Shown piece by piece: positions 17,867 through 26,959 of a stretch of 64,000 nucleotides of DNA. Origin of the DNA: Bacteroidales bacterium (lineage in GTDB: Bacteria; Bacteroidota; Bacteroidia; Bacteroidales; UBA932); contig JAFUVU010000049.1 in the NCBI GenBank assembly GCA_017477465.1, forward strand, positions 1-64,000, read 5' to 3'. The number at the start of each line of letters is the position of its first letter. Position 1 is the first letter of the stretch. Made by a program: the position numbers and the translations under genes. The notes below the pieces were generated by a model. It was not told the origin of the DNA. It did no database searches and saw only the letters and a list, made by a program, of their open reading frames with translations.

Positions 17867-19915
17867 ATGAAAAAAGTATTAGCTGCGGCCGCAATGATAT
17901 TGGCTGTTTCTTGCGTGCCGAAAGAAAGCGGAGAAGGCGGACCGGCCGTGCTGCTGGACAGTCCTGTCCTGACGAGCAGCGTTTCTACCGTGGGGATATC
18001 CTCCTATTCGGACGAGATATGCCTTAGCTACTCCTGGAATGATGTCGCTCCTGAGGGGACGTACCCTTCTTATTCCATTGAACTGACAAAGGCTTCCGAC
18101 TCGAGTTTCGCATCGGCAGTTGAAGTAAGCTGCGAGGGTAACGGGAAAAAGTTTTCTTCCAATCAGTTTGCGGCAATCGCTTCTGAACTCGGTGAAGACA
18201 TCGCCACAGGGTTCGACCTGATGGCCAGGGTGGCGGCTTCCGTTAAGGGATACGAGACATCCTATTCCAATTCTGTGACAGTGCATATCGGCCAGACTCA
18301 ATATGAAGTGAATCAGCTGTTTATCGCCGGGGCTGCCCTTGAGGGCGAACCTTCAGAAATGACCAAGGAGGACGGTGTTTTCACCTGGACCGGGCATCTG
18401 GCGAAGAACGCAGACTTCCTTTTCCCTTGCCAGGCGGATGCCCAGTGGCCCGCCATCGTGCGCAACAACCTGGCCGATGAATACTGGACTGCCAAACTGG
18501 GCTATTCGGTGGCGGACGAGTATGGCTTCCAGGTAACGACGCCGGGCGTTTATACCATCACCATCGACGCCTCCGATTCCAACGCCGTCACTATCGAGAC
18601 GGTGCTGGTAGAGGCCGACCTCCAGCTGGAAGTCACCGAATTGTATATCGCCGGTGAAGCGGTCGGAGAAGCTGCAGGCGAGGCTTTTGCCGCCGATGGA
18701 AAAGTCTTTACATGGGAAGGGCACCTGGACAAGGACAAAGAGTTCTTCTTCCCGCTGCAGGGCGGAGAATCCTGGCCTGCGCTGATGGCTACCGAAGACG
18801 GCCTGACGGCTGTCTATGTGGCATCCGAGGAGGAGAAGACAGGCTTTACGCTCTCTCCGGGCGGTGTTTACAGAATCTCCGTGAATACTGAAGATGTCGA
18901 CAATATGGAACTTACCATCACCTTGCTGGAAGAGGACGTGGTCCTGACGCGTCTGTTCCCCGTCGGCGGTTTTGACTGGGGATGGAACAAGGATGCCGCA
19001 GAAGAGATGACCACGGAAGACGGCGTCATCTATACCTGGCGGGGCACCATCTGGGGAGGGGCCGACTTCAAGTTCCTTTGCCAGAAGGATGCCTGGAACC
19101 CAGGCTATACCCGTGATGGCGATGCGGAGGATTACTGGACGCTGGTGTACAATGACGGTTCTCTGCCCGACACACAGTTCCAGGTTTCCGAAACCGGCAC
19201 CTACATCATCACCATCAATCTGGAGACCCTGAAAATCAAGGTCCGCAAGGCCGAAGATTCGCCCACCCTTTACCTGATCGGCGCCGGCTTCGACTGGGGC
19301 TGGTCCCTTGCCGACGCCCAGGCAATGACCACCGAAGACGGTATAACCTACACCTGGACAGGCAATATGTGGGGCAACGCCGACTTCAAAATCCTCTGCC
19401 AGAGGGATGCCTGGGCTCCCGGATACAACAGGGATGCATCGGCCGAAGACTACTGGACCATGGTATATCGCGCCACAGAGGCCGATCCGGATGTCCAGTT
19501 CCAGGTTGCCGAGAATGGCGAGCATACCATTACGGTGAATATCGAGACCATGAAGATGACCGTGACCAAGCCGGAGCCTAAGCCCGAATATCCCAAGATA
19601 TATCCTGTCGGCGGCATAGAAGACTGGGGATGGGATTTGAACAAGATCCAGCCCATGGAAACCGAAGACGGCATCACCTACACCATAGTGGTAAAGATAT
19701 GGAACGACGCCAATTTCAAGTTCCTCTGCCAAAACGACGCCTGGGCCCCAGGCTACACCCGTGATTCCGATGCCGAAGACTACTTCACGGTAGTTTACAA
19801 CGATGGCTCCCTCCCGGACACTCAGTTCAATTTGCAGTCCCAGGATATGGAAACTGGTAATTACAAAATTACACTGAACACCGAGACAAAGAAACTGACG
19901 TTTGAATTGCAATAA
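17867..19915 (+). CDS. SusE/SusF-like surface binding lipoprotein with five tandem modules
   Basis: Signal peptide ends AVSC (Cys16). An Ig-like SusE N-terminal domain covers about 25-145. Five related SusF/SusE carbohydrate-binding modules follow, each opening with a short strand: LFIAG, LYIAG, LFPVG, LYLIG and IYPVG, at about residues 150, 260, 362, 467 and 578. The last three are closest to each other, sharing W-GW, MTTEDG-YTW, FKFLCQ-DAW-PGY and AEDYWT. The first two are diverged and lack the W-GW pair, so they may have lost binding or bind something else. It is the last gene of PUL 1 and is followed by a strong terminator. Confidence 0.85.
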   Translation: MKKVLAAAAMILAVSCVPKESGEGGPAVLLDSPVLTSSVSTVGISSYSDEICLSYSWNDVAPEGTYPSYSIELTKASDSSFASAVEVSCEGNGKKFSSNQFAAIASELGEDIATGFDLMARVAASVKGYETSYSNSVTVHIGQTQYEVNQLFIAGAALEGEPSEMTKEDGVFTWTGHLAKNADFLFPCQADAQWPAIVRNNLADEYWTAKLGYSVADEYGFQVTTPGVYTITIDASDSNAVTIETVLVEADLQLEVTELYIAGEAVGEAAGEAFAADGKVFTWEGHLDKDKEFFFPLQGGESWPALMATEDGLTAVYVASEEEKTGFTLSPGGVYRISVNTEDVDNMELTITLLEEDVVLTRLFPVGGFDWGWNKDAAEEMTTEDGVIYTWRGTIWGGADFKFLCQKDAWNPGYTRDGDAEDYWTLVYNDGSLPDTQFQVSETGTYIITINLETLKIKVRKAEDSPTLYLIGAGFDWGWSLADAQAMTTEDGITYTWTGNMWGNADFKILCQRDAWAPGYNRDASAEDYWTMVYRATEADPDVQFQVAENGEHTITVNIETMKMTVTKPEPKPEYPKIYPVGGIEDWGWDLNKIQPMETEDGITYTIVVKIWNDANFKFLCQNDAWAPGYTRDSDAEDYFTVVYNDGSLPDTQFNLQSQDMETGNYKITLNTETKKLTFELQ

Positions 19916-19945
19916 GCTCTTTTCCTGAGAATCATCGCATTACTT

Positions 19946-19987
19946 AAGGCCCCCGAAAGCAACCTATCCGTCTTTCGGGGGCCTTTT
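19946..19987 (+). terminator. rho-independent terminator of PUL 1
   Basis: Stem AAGGCCCCCGAAAG (19946-19959) pairs perfectly with CTTTCGGGGGCCTT (19972-19985) around a 12-base loop and runs into a short T tract. It lies 31 bases after the stop of the last PUL 1 gene. Confidence 0.92.
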
Positions 19988-19999
19988 ATGTGCCTTCTC

Positions 20000-20079
20000 A
20001 GGTGCGCTTTTGGCCTTTTCCGCACCTCGCAGCTATTATCTGCCGCCTCTCAGGTGCGGAAAACGCGAAAACCGCACCT
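20000..20079. repeat. two related CAGGTGCG...CGCACCTC hairpins in tandem
   Basis: AGGTGCG (20000-20006) pairs with CGCACCT (20021-20027). AGGTGCGG (20052-20059) pairs with CCGCACCT (20072-20079). Both units open with CTCAGGTGCG and close with CGCACCTC, so they look like two copies of one small palindromic repeat about 52 bases apart. They lie between the PUL 1 terminator and the end of the convergent AraC gene. Confidence 0.6.
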
Positions 20080-20083
20080 CTCT

Positions 20084-20121
20084 GTCATTTCGACCGGAGC
20101 GAAGCGGAGTGGAGAAATCTC
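20084..20121. repeat. dispersed intergenic repeat of the GTCATTTCGACC...GAGAAATCTC type
   Basis: A 38-base segment opens GTCATTTCGACCGGAGCG and closes with GAGAAATCTC, with an internal GGAGCGAAGCGGAG core. From memory, very similar short repeats are scattered between genes of many Bacteroidetes genomes. Only one copy is seen here. Its role is unknown. Confidence 0.5.
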
Positions 20122-20152
20122 TTTGTTCATGTGCGAGTTGGCGGCACCTCGC

Positions 20153-21013
20153 TCAGTATTTTATAAGCATTTGCGAGATGTATTTGCGGTATTCGATGGG
20201 CGTCATGCCTTTTTTCTTGCGGAAGATGCGTATGAAGTTTGACTTGTTGTTGAAGCCGCAGTCGTAGCAGATTTCGGCGGCGCTTTGGGTTGTATCGGCC
20301 AAAAGCGTGCAGGCCTTGGCGATGCGCTGGTTGTTGACGTAGTTGATGTAGGACATGCCTGTGCGCTTTTTGAAAAAGTGCGAGAAGGCCGAATCGGACA
20401 TGTTTACGAGGGCAGCCACTTCTGCCAGGCTCAGCTCCTTGTCCAGATTTTTGTCGATGTATTCGCACACGCGCGTTATGCGCCGGCTCTTTACCGTGGC
20501 GCCCAGCTCCTGCTCGTATAGATTGGTAACCAGCCGTTTGCGGTTGGCATTCGCCATGATGCTTAGTATATTCAGGAAAGTTGTGACCGACTGGAAGCCC
20601 TGCATGCGCGTAAGGGCTATGATCTGTTCCTTTATGGCCGAATGCTCCGGCCCTTCGAAGCTGAGTCCGTACACCGAATCCTGCATGAGCTGCTTGATAG
20701 GGAGGAAAACCCGCTTGGACATGATGGGGTAGTTCATTATCTCACCGGAAAACTGTATGGTAATGACATGGTTGGTCTGGGCCGATGATTTCCACGCGTG
20801 GGGAAGCGACGGCCCTACCATCACCAAATCCGATTCTCCGAACTCCTCCTCGGAGTCTCCCACTACGCGGGTTCCGGTGCAATTCATTACGAGGTTTATT
20901 TCGAACTCCGGATGATAGTGGACGGGATAGTCGAATTTTGCATTCGGGTGGTTCAGTATGATGAAAAGGTCATCCTTATGGATAGGAACAATTTCCTGTT
21001 GCATTTCACTCAT
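20153..21013 (-). CDS. AraC-family transcriptional regulator of the mannan locus
   Basis: Likely activator of the divergent mannan operon. The N-terminal half is a cupin-type sensor (NAKFDYPVHYHPEFEINLVM, then SLPHAW). The C-terminal hundred residues carry the two AraC helix-turn-helix motifs (KELSLAEVAALVNMSDSAFSHFFKK and SAAEICYDCGFNNKSNFIRIFRKKKGMTP, read in two parts). ATG 21013 (MSEMQQEI) is preferred to a start 23 codons upstream, because a good promoter lies at 21030-21060, inside the longer version. Length is then 286. This cytoplasmic type differs from the hybrid two-component systems of many PULs, so the inducer is probably an imported oligosaccharide. Confidence 0.88.
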   Translation of the reverse strand: MSEMQQEIVPIHKDDLFIILNHPNAKFDYPVHYHPEFEINLVMNCTGTRVVGDSEEEFGESDLVMVGPSLPHAWKSSAQTNHVITIQFSGEIMNYPIMSKRVFLPIKQLMQDSVYGLSFEGPEHSAIKEQIIALTRMQGFQSVTTFLNILSIMANANRKRLVTNLYEQELGATVKSRRITRVCEYIDKNLDKELSLAEVAALVNMSDSAFSHFFKKRTGMSYINYVNNQRIAKACTLLADTTQSAAEICYDCGFNNKSNFIRIFRKKKGMTPIEYRKYISQMLIKY

Positions 21014-21029
21014 GTTGCCTGGTTTTCCG

Positions 21030-21060
21030 CAAACATAACTAAAGATATTTGATTTTGAAA
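21030..21060 (-). promoter_or_regulatory. promoter of the AraC-type gene
   Basis: On the minus strand TTTC (21060-21057), 19 bases, then TATGTTTG (21037-21030). The -7 box is perfect and the -33 box has one mismatch to TTTG. The 5' leader would be only about ten bases. Confidence 0.6.
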
Positions 21061-21071
21061 TATAAAATTCA

Positions 21072-21087
21072 AAAAAGTACACTTTTT
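21072..21087. promoter_or_regulatory. 7-2-7 palindrome, candidate operator between araC and symporter genes
   Basis: AAAAAGT (21072-21078), AC, ACTTTTT (21081-21087) is a perfect dyad. It lies between the two divergent promoters, upstream of the symporter -7 box by 37 bases, where an AraC activator could bind. AT-rich dyads can occur by chance. Confidence 0.35.
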
Positions 21088-21124
21088 AAGCGGAAATATA
21101 AAAAAATATACGGCTGTGAAGTTA

Positions 21125-21132
21125 TATATTTG
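21125..21132 (+). promoter_or_regulatory. -7 box of the mannan operon
   Basis: TATATTTG is a perfect Bacteroidetes -7 element 28 bases before the symporter ATG. No TTTG occurs at -33, which fits a promoter that needs an activator such as the divergent AraC protein. Confidence 0.6.
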
Positions 21133-21159
21133 CAACAGTGAAACTTAACCAATAGAGCC

Positions 21160-22740
21160 ATGGGTTCCATTTCTATAGGCTGGATAGACATTTCCATCGT
21201 TGTACTGTACCTGATATTCATTATCTGGTGGGGGCTTAGGCACGGCAAAAGTTCCGATGCGGGATCCTATTTCCTCGCCGGTCGTAGCATGCCCTGGTGG
21301 GTGGTAGGTCTGTCGCTGTTTGCCGCCAGCATTTCTTCCACTACGCTGATCGGCCAGTGCGGGGATGCTTATGACACGGGTATTGCAGTATTCAACTACA
21401 ATCTTACTGGCGTTGTGGTGATGGTGTTTTTCGCCACCTTCCTCCTGCCTCTGTACATCAAATCCAAGATATTCACCATCCCTGAATTCCTGGAAAAACG
21501 CTTCGACAAGCGCTCCCGTTACTATTTTTCGGCCATTTGCATCATCGGCAATATCTTTCTGGATGCGGCCGGTGCGCTTTATGCCGCCGCGCTCATCATC
21601 AAACTGGTTTTTCCTCAGGCCGATCTGCAACTGATTATCCTCATCTTCGCCATTCTGGCGGCCTCCTATACCATCCCTGGCGGACTGTCATCGGCAATTA
21701 ATGCGGAACTTATTCAGGCCGTGATACTTATCGTAGGCTCTGTGATACTTACCGTGGCCTGTTTCGCAAACGGCGGAGGGGAGTATCTTGCAAGCCTTTT
21801 CGCTTCCTGCGACAGCGCGGTCAAGCTCATACGTCCGCTCAGCGATCCGGCAACGCCCTGGCTGGGCCTGATTGTCGGCATGCCTGTTTCCGGTATCTAC
21901 TTCTGGGCTAATAATCAGACACTTGTGCAGCGCGTGCTCAGTTCCAAGTCGGTTGACGAAGGGCGCAAAGGCGTCATGTTCGCAGGCCTTCTTACTCTGA
22001 TTACCTTATTTATAATAGTGTTCCCCGGCGTCATTGCCCGTAATCTTTTCCCCGGCATCGAGCGGCCCGACATGATTTACCCCACGCTGGTTCTCAAGCT
22101 CCTGCCCACCGGGCTCCTGGGCATCATGCTGTCGGCCCTTTTGGCAGCGCTGACTTCCACCTTGAGCGCCATCCTCAATTCCACCTCGACGCTCTTCACG
22201 ATGGACTTTTACGCTCAGGCGCGCCCTAAGACCGATTCCAAGAAACTGGTGCTCATCGGCAAGATTACATCCCTGGTAATCATTGTTATAGCTGCCCTGT
22301 GGGCTCCGAATATCGGCAAGTTCGGCTCGCTTCTGAAGTACTATCAGGAAATGCTCTCCTACATTGCTCCGCCCGTGGTTGCCGCATTCCTGCTCGGCAT
22401 TTTCTCCAAGAGGGTTAACGGAAACGGCGCGTTCATCGGCCTTCTTAGCGGTCTTGCCATGGCCGTCGTGATGCTCCTTTGGAGACATCAGATATTCGGG
22501 GACTTGCATTTCCTTCTGATCATACCCATCCTCCTTGCCTTCAGCATGGCTGTCATCTACTTCGCCAGCCTGGCCTTCCCGCGTCCCGGCATTGAAAAAC
22601 TGGCCGATACCACCTTCTCCCTCAAGGATTTCCGTGAGGAAGGGCTGGCTCTCCGTCAGGGGCGCTGGTACAATAACTACCGTTTCTGGGGCGGCTGCCT
22701 CCTGGCGGCCTGCGCCTTAATCCTAATCATATTCTCCTAA
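21160..22740 (+). CDS. sodium:solute symporter (SSS/SLC5 family)
   Basis: Inner-membrane Na+-coupled sugar importer with about 13 transmembrane segments in 526 residues. Family features include YFLAGRSMPWWVVGLSLFAASISSTTLIG near the start, a run that forms the sodium and substrate site in SGLT-type carriers. The conserved ILNSTSTLFTMDFY lies in a later helix. It opens the mannan operon and abuts the GH130 phosphorylase gene (three bases). Bacteroides fragilis has the same pairing of symporter, GH130 and GH26 (pathway of Senoura and colleagues, from memory). Likely cargo: mannobiose, mannosyl-glucose or short manno-oligosaccharides. Confidence 0.9.
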   Translation: MGSISIGWIDISIVVLYLIFIIWWGLRHGKSSDAGSYFLAGRSMPWWVVGLSLFAASISSTTLIGQCGDAYDTGIAVFNYNLTGVVVMVFFATFLLPLYIKSKIFTIPEFLEKRFDKRSRYYFSAICIIGNIFLDAAGALYAAALIIKLVFPQADLQLIILIFAILAASYTIPGGLSSAINAELIQAVILIVGSVILTVACFANGGGEYLASLFASCDSAVKLIRPLSDPATPWLGLIVGMPVSGIYFWANNQTLVQRVLSSKSVDEGRKGVMFAGLLTLITLFIIVFPGVIARNLFPGIERPDMIYPTLVLKLLPTGLLGIMLSALLAALTSTLSAILNSTSTLFTMDFYAQARPKTDSKKLVLIGKITSLVIIVIAALWAPNIGKFGSLLKYYQEMLSYIAPPVVAAFLLGIFSKRVNGNGAFIGLLSGLAMAVVMLLWRHQIFGDLHFLLIIPILLAFSMAVIYFASLAFPRPGIEKLADTTFSLKDFREEGLALRQGRWYNNYRFWGGCLLAACALILIIFS

Positions 22741-22743
22741 ACC

Positions 22744-23769
22744 ATGAAACTTACAAAATACAGCGGCAATCCCATACTGAGTCCCAAGCCTGACAGCCCT
22801 TGGGAAAATCTTGTAACGTGCAATCCCGGAGTTATTTACGACAACGGAACCTTCTATATGCTCTACCGCGCCGCGGGTGACGACGAGGAGCATGTCATAC
22901 GTTTCGGACTTGCGACAAGCCGCGACGGATTCCATTTTGAAAGGGCATCGGCCCAGCCGGTTTTCGGCCCCAGCGAAGACGGCCCAGACAGCGGCTGTGT
23001 GGAAGATCCCCGCATTGTAAAGTTTGGCACTACCTTTTATATTACGTACGCGTACAGGCCGTACGCCCCCGGGCAGTACTGGACCTTCCCTCACGATGTG
23101 GTGCGCCTTCCCAAAGTAGATAGCTATGCGCCCAAGGCATGGGCCCAGAGCCTTGGCAATACAGGCCTTGCAATGACTGCCGATTTCAGGCATTTCCGCC
23201 GCCTTGGCCGACTCACATCCCCCGTCCTGGACGACCGCGACGTCATCCTTTTCCCGGAAAAGGTTGCCGGGAAGTTCGTCATGCTGCATCGGCCCAAAGA
23301 GTATGTGGGATCCGCCTACGGGGTCGATTATCCCTCCATTTGGATAAAGTTCTCCGAGGATCTTCTGGACTGGGAAAGCAAGCCCAGCCATCTTCTCCTT
23401 ACCGGGCGCCCGGACAGCTGGGAAGAGAAAATCGGCGGCAGCACTCCTCCCATCCTCACCGACGAAGGCTGGCTCATGCTCTATCATGGCGTGGCCGATG
23501 GCGGTTGCGCCCATTACAGCGTAGGTGCCATTCTTCTGGACAAAAAGGATCCGACCAAGGTGCTTGCCCGCACGCCGGAGCCCATCCTCGAGCCTGAGTT
23601 CCCCTACGAAATGGACGGCTTCTACAACGGATGCGTTTTCCCGACCGGCAATGTGGTGGTTGATGGAACCCTGTATGTTTATTATGGCTGCGCCGACAAA
23701 TATGTAGGGGTGGCGACATGCAATCTGCAAGAATTGCTGGACTTTTTAAAGAAATTCAAAAAAGTATAA
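22744..23769 (+). CDS. GH130 glycoside phosphorylase (beta-1,4-mannoside)
   Basis: Cytoplasmic inverting phosphorylase that splits beta-mannosides with phosphate to give alpha-mannose 1-phosphate. It is a five-bladed propeller. Start pattern KLTKYSGNPILSPKPDSPWE and the hallmark VEDPRI with Asp88 as proton donor are present. RDVILFPEKV and MLHRP supply basic residues expected in the phosphate site. No signal peptide is seen, agreeing with a cytoplasmic role. At 341 residues it is closer in size to the manno-oligosaccharide phosphorylases than to the longer mannosyl-glucose enzymes, but subfamily needs alignment. No mannobiose 2-epimerase gene is in the window. Confidence 0.87.
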   Translation: MKLTKYSGNPILSPKPDSPWENLVTCNPGVIYDNGTFYMLYRAAGDDEEHVIRFGLATSRDGFHFERASAQPVFGPSEDGPDSGCVEDPRIVKFGTTFYITYAYRPYAPGQYWTFPHDVVRLPKVDSYAPKAWAQSLGNTGLAMTADFRHFRRLGRLTSPVLDDRDVILFPEKVAGKFVMLHRPKEYVGSAYGVDYPSIWIKFSEDLLDWESKPSHLLLTGRPDSWEEKIGGSTPPILTDEGWLMLYHGVADGGCAHYSVGAILLDKKDPTKVLARTPEPILEPEFPYEMDGFYNGCVFPTGNVVVDGTLYVYYGCADKYVGVATCNLQELLDFLKKFKKV

Positions 23770-23864
23770 CCTTTTGGCATATAACCATATTTATTATAGG
23801 AAAATAGTATCTTAATTTGTATCAACGAAAATAAGCACACTAAGTATAACCAATCCGTAAGTTT

Positions 23865-26800
23865 ATGAGCTTAAAAATCCACTCTTTCCTTGCTGCGATT
23901 CTGCTGCTGGCGGGATCGTGGGCAGGATTTGCCCAGAATGGGCAACTTACCGTTCGCGGTAAGGTGACAGACCCCACCGGGGCCCCTGTCGCGGGTGCTT
24001 CGGTTATCGTTGCAGGTACCATGAACGGTACTTCTGCCGACGGTAATGGTATTTTCACGCTCTCCAATGTGGCTCCGGATGCCGTTCTGCAGGCATCCTT
24101 CATCGGTTACTCTACCGTGGAAGAGCCGGTTGGCGGCCGTACTCAGCTTACTATCATCCTCTCCGAGGACAGCGAGCTTCTGGAAGAGATTGTGGTGGTC
24201 GGCTACGGTCAGATGAAAAAGAGCGACCTCACCGGCAGCGTGGCTTCCGTGAAAACGGAAAGCATCACCAACGTCCCTGCCAATTCCATTGAAAGTCTGA
24301 TGCAGGGCCGAATCGCCGGCGTTCAGATTACCAACAACTCGCAGGAGCCCGGCGCTTCTTCAATCGTGCGTGTCCGTGGTAATTCCTCCATCAAGGGTTC
24401 CAACGCTCCGCTGCTTGTAGTGGACGGTTTCCCCTTCGGCGACGCCGGCAACCTGTCCCAGATCAATCCGCAGGACATTGTTTCCATGGAGGTGCTCAAA
24501 GACGCTTCGGCATCGGCAATCTATGGATCCCGCGGTGCCAACGGCGTTATCCTCATCACAACCAACAAGGCGGCCGCCGGCAAGACCTCCATCAGCGTGC
24601 GTCAGCAGACTACGCTGTCGCAGATGACCTCCGAGCTCAATCTCTGGCGTGATCCGGTCCTGATGGCCATCACCCAGAATGAGTCCAAGGTGAATGCCGG
24701 CATGACTCCGCTTTATGTCGGCGCATTGAGCGCAAACGGCGTGTACTATCCTTCCATCGAAGAGCTGCAGACCACTTGGACCACCAACACCCGTTGGGAC
24801 GATCTGGTGCTGAATAAGCTCCCCGTTTCAAACAACACCACCGTCCAGGTTCGCAGTGCAAACGACAAGACCAGCTTCCTTGCAAGCGCCAACTATTATC
24901 GCAACACCGGCGTGTTTGTCGATGACTGGTATCAGAAGTTCGGCGGCAAGGTTTCCATCGAACACAAGCTGTTCAAGAACTTCCTCATGAAAGCCGGAGC
25001 GAATATCACTCACAGCAACAGAAACTACAATCCCGGCCGTTCTTACAACCGTAACCCCATCTTCCCTGTTTACGACGACGAGGGCAATTATTGGCTGTAC
25101 AGTGACCAGGATTACTACCACCCCATCGCCCTCAAGGAACTGTCCACCAATACCACCGAAGGTACAAGTGTGATTGCCAATGCCGGTATTGAATGGAATA
25201 TCTTCGACGGTTTCACCCTCACGAGCCAGTTCAATTACAAGCACGGCGAAAGCATCCAGGACATCTACAATCCCAAGAAGTATTCCGAGTCCGGTACTTT
25301 CAACAAAGGCTTCGGCCAGATTTCCAACGGTATGGACGACAACATTGTGGTGGATGTTTACGGCACTTATGACAAGGTGCTTGCAAAGAAGCATCACATC
25401 ACCGCGATGGCCGGTTATTCATTTGAAAGCTACCGCGCCCGCTCCTCCAGCCTTGCCGGTAAGGATTTCGTGAATGAAACCCTTGGAAACCAGAATCTTG
25501 CAGCCGGTAATCCGGAACTCTATGAAATTGCCAACGGCCTGTCTGAAAGCAAACTTGTGTCTGGCCTCATGCGTCTGAACTACGGCTACGACAACCGTTA
25601 TCTCGCAACATTCACCGCCCGTGCCGACGGCTCCTCCAAGTTCGGCTCCGGCAACAAGTGGGCATTCTTCCCTTCCGGCGCAATCAGCTGGAACGCTCAC
25701 AATGAAAGCTTCCTCAAAGATGTCAAATGGCTGGATGCTCTCAAATTCCGCGCATCCTACGGTATTTCCGGTAACCAGGGCATTTCTCCCTATCAGACTT
25801 TGAGCCGATATGGCCAGCACCAGTACTATTACAACGGTTCCTGGCAGGTCGCCATCGGCCCCGGCCGTGAAGTCGGCCGTACCGGCGACAACGGCATCTA
25901 CGTCCTCTGGGGCGGCATCCCCAACAGGAACCTCAAATGGGAAACCACTTCCCAGGTGGATTTGGGCGTTGACATGAGCCTGTTCGGCAACCGCCTCAAC
26001 ATCACCGTGGACTGGTATAACAAGATTACCGACGACCTCCTGCGCGAGCGCAACGTAGCCCCTTCATCCGGCTTCGACCGCATGTGGGTCAACGACGGAA
26101 AGATTCAGAATACCGGTATCGAGCTTACGATTGACGGAATCATGTATTCCAACCGTGACTGGAAAATCGGCGGTACGCTCATGTTTACCCACAACCGCAA
26201 CCGCGTGCTCAGCCTTGGTGACGCTGTCCAGTCCGGCCTGATGACCGATCCCAACACCGGCATGCTCTACGAGTATAACGGCACCAGCTCCGGTCAGTTC
26301 CGCGGCTACACCAACATACTTGCCATCGGCTATCCCATCAATGTGTTCTACGGCTACAAGACGGACGGCATTATCCAAACCCTGGAAGAGGGACTTGTCG
26401 CCGGCCTTACCGGCAAGGATGCCAACCCCGGTGAATTCAAGTATGTTGACATAAACGGAAGCGATACCGTCGATGACAACGACCGCGTAATAATCGGCGA
26501 TCCAAACCCAGACTTCCTGGCTTCCCTGAGCCTCGATGTGGTTTGGAAGAACCTGGACGCCAGCATTTTCTTCAACGGTGTATTCGGAAACGACGTCATC
26601 AATACCCAGGCGTTCGGCCAGCCTAACAACAACCCTCTGCGCTGGACCACCGACAACCCCACCAACAAGTATCCTTCGCTTCGTGACGACCGCCAGACCC
26701 GTTTTGCCGACTGGTGGGTGGAAGACGGTTCCTTCGTCCGTATCCAGACAGTCGCCCTGGGCTACACCTTCCCGCTTCGCAAGCAGACCAAGTTCCTCGA

Positions 26801-26948
26801 GAGCATCCGTCTGTACATGAATGTGGATAACCTCTTTACATTTACCAAGTTCAAAGGTTATGACCCCGAAGTGGGCGCCAACGGCATCTACAGCGGCGGC
26901 TATCCCCGTCTGAGAAGATGGACCTTTGGTATCGACTTTAACTTTTAA
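23865..26948 (+). CDS. SusC-like TonB-dependent transporter (mannan PUL)
   Basis: Outer-membrane importer of 1027 residues. Signal peptide ends near residue 23 (GFAQN), then a carboxypeptidase-regulatory-like domain (QLTVRGKVTDPTGAPVAG). Next come the TonB contact segment EEIVVVGYGQMKK, the plug (VRVRGNSSI, LLVVDGFPF, EVLKDASASAIYGSRGANGV) and the barrel ending in FGIDFNF. The 95-base gap before it is the largest inside this operon and may hold a secondary promoter or a processing site, allowing higher expression of the surface genes than of the symporter and phosphorylase. Stop and SusD start region overlap. Confidence 0.95.
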   Translation: MSLKIHSFLAAILLLAGSWAGFAQNGQLTVRGKVTDPTGAPVAGASVIVAGTMNGTSADGNGIFTLSNVAPDAVLQASFIGYSTVEEPVGGRTQLTIILSEDSELLEEIVVVGYGQMKKSDLTGSVASVKTESITNVPANSIESLMQGRIAGVQITNNSQEPGASSIVRVRGNSSIKGSNAPLLVVDGFPFGDAGNLSQINPQDIVSMEVLKDASASAIYGSRGANGVILITTNKAAAGKTSISVRQQTTLSQMTSELNLWRDPVLMAITQNESKVNAGMTPLYVGALSANGVYYPSIEELQTTWTTNTRWDDLVLNKLPVSNNTTVQVRSANDKTSFLASANYYRNTGVFVDDWYQKFGGKVSIEHKLFKNFLMKAGANITHSNRNYNPGRSYNRNPIFPVYDDEGNYWLYSDQDYYHPIALKELSTNTTEGTSVIANAGIEWNIFDGFTLTSQFNYKHGESIQDIYNPKKYSESGTFNKGFGQISNGMDDNIVVDVYGTYDKVLAKKHHITAMAGYSFESYRARSSSLAGKDFVNETLGNQNLAAGNPELYEIANGLSESKLVSGLMRLNYGYDNRYLATFTARADGSSKFGSGNKWAFFPSGAISWNAHNESFLKDVKWLDALKFRASYGISGNQGISPYQTLSRYGQHQYYYNGSWQVAIGPGREVGRTGDNGIYVLWGGIPNRNLKWETTSQVDLGVDMSLFGNRLNITVDWYNKITDDLLRERNVAPSSGFDRMWVNDGKIQNTGIELTIDGIMYSNRDWKIGGTLMFTHNRNRVLSLGDAVQSGLMTDPNTGMLYEYNGTSSGQFRGYTNILAIGYPINVFYGYKTDGIIQTLEEGLVAGLTGKDANPGEFKYVDINGSDTVDDNDRVIIGDPNPDFLASLSLDVVWKNLDASIFFNGVFGNDVINTQAFGQPNNNPLRWTTDNPTNKYPSLRDDRQTRFADWWVEDGSFVRIQTVALGYTFPLRKQTKFLESIRLYMNVDNLFTFTKFKGYDPEVGANGIYSGGYPRLRRWTFGIDFNF

Positions 26949-26959
26949 TGCGAGAAGCC

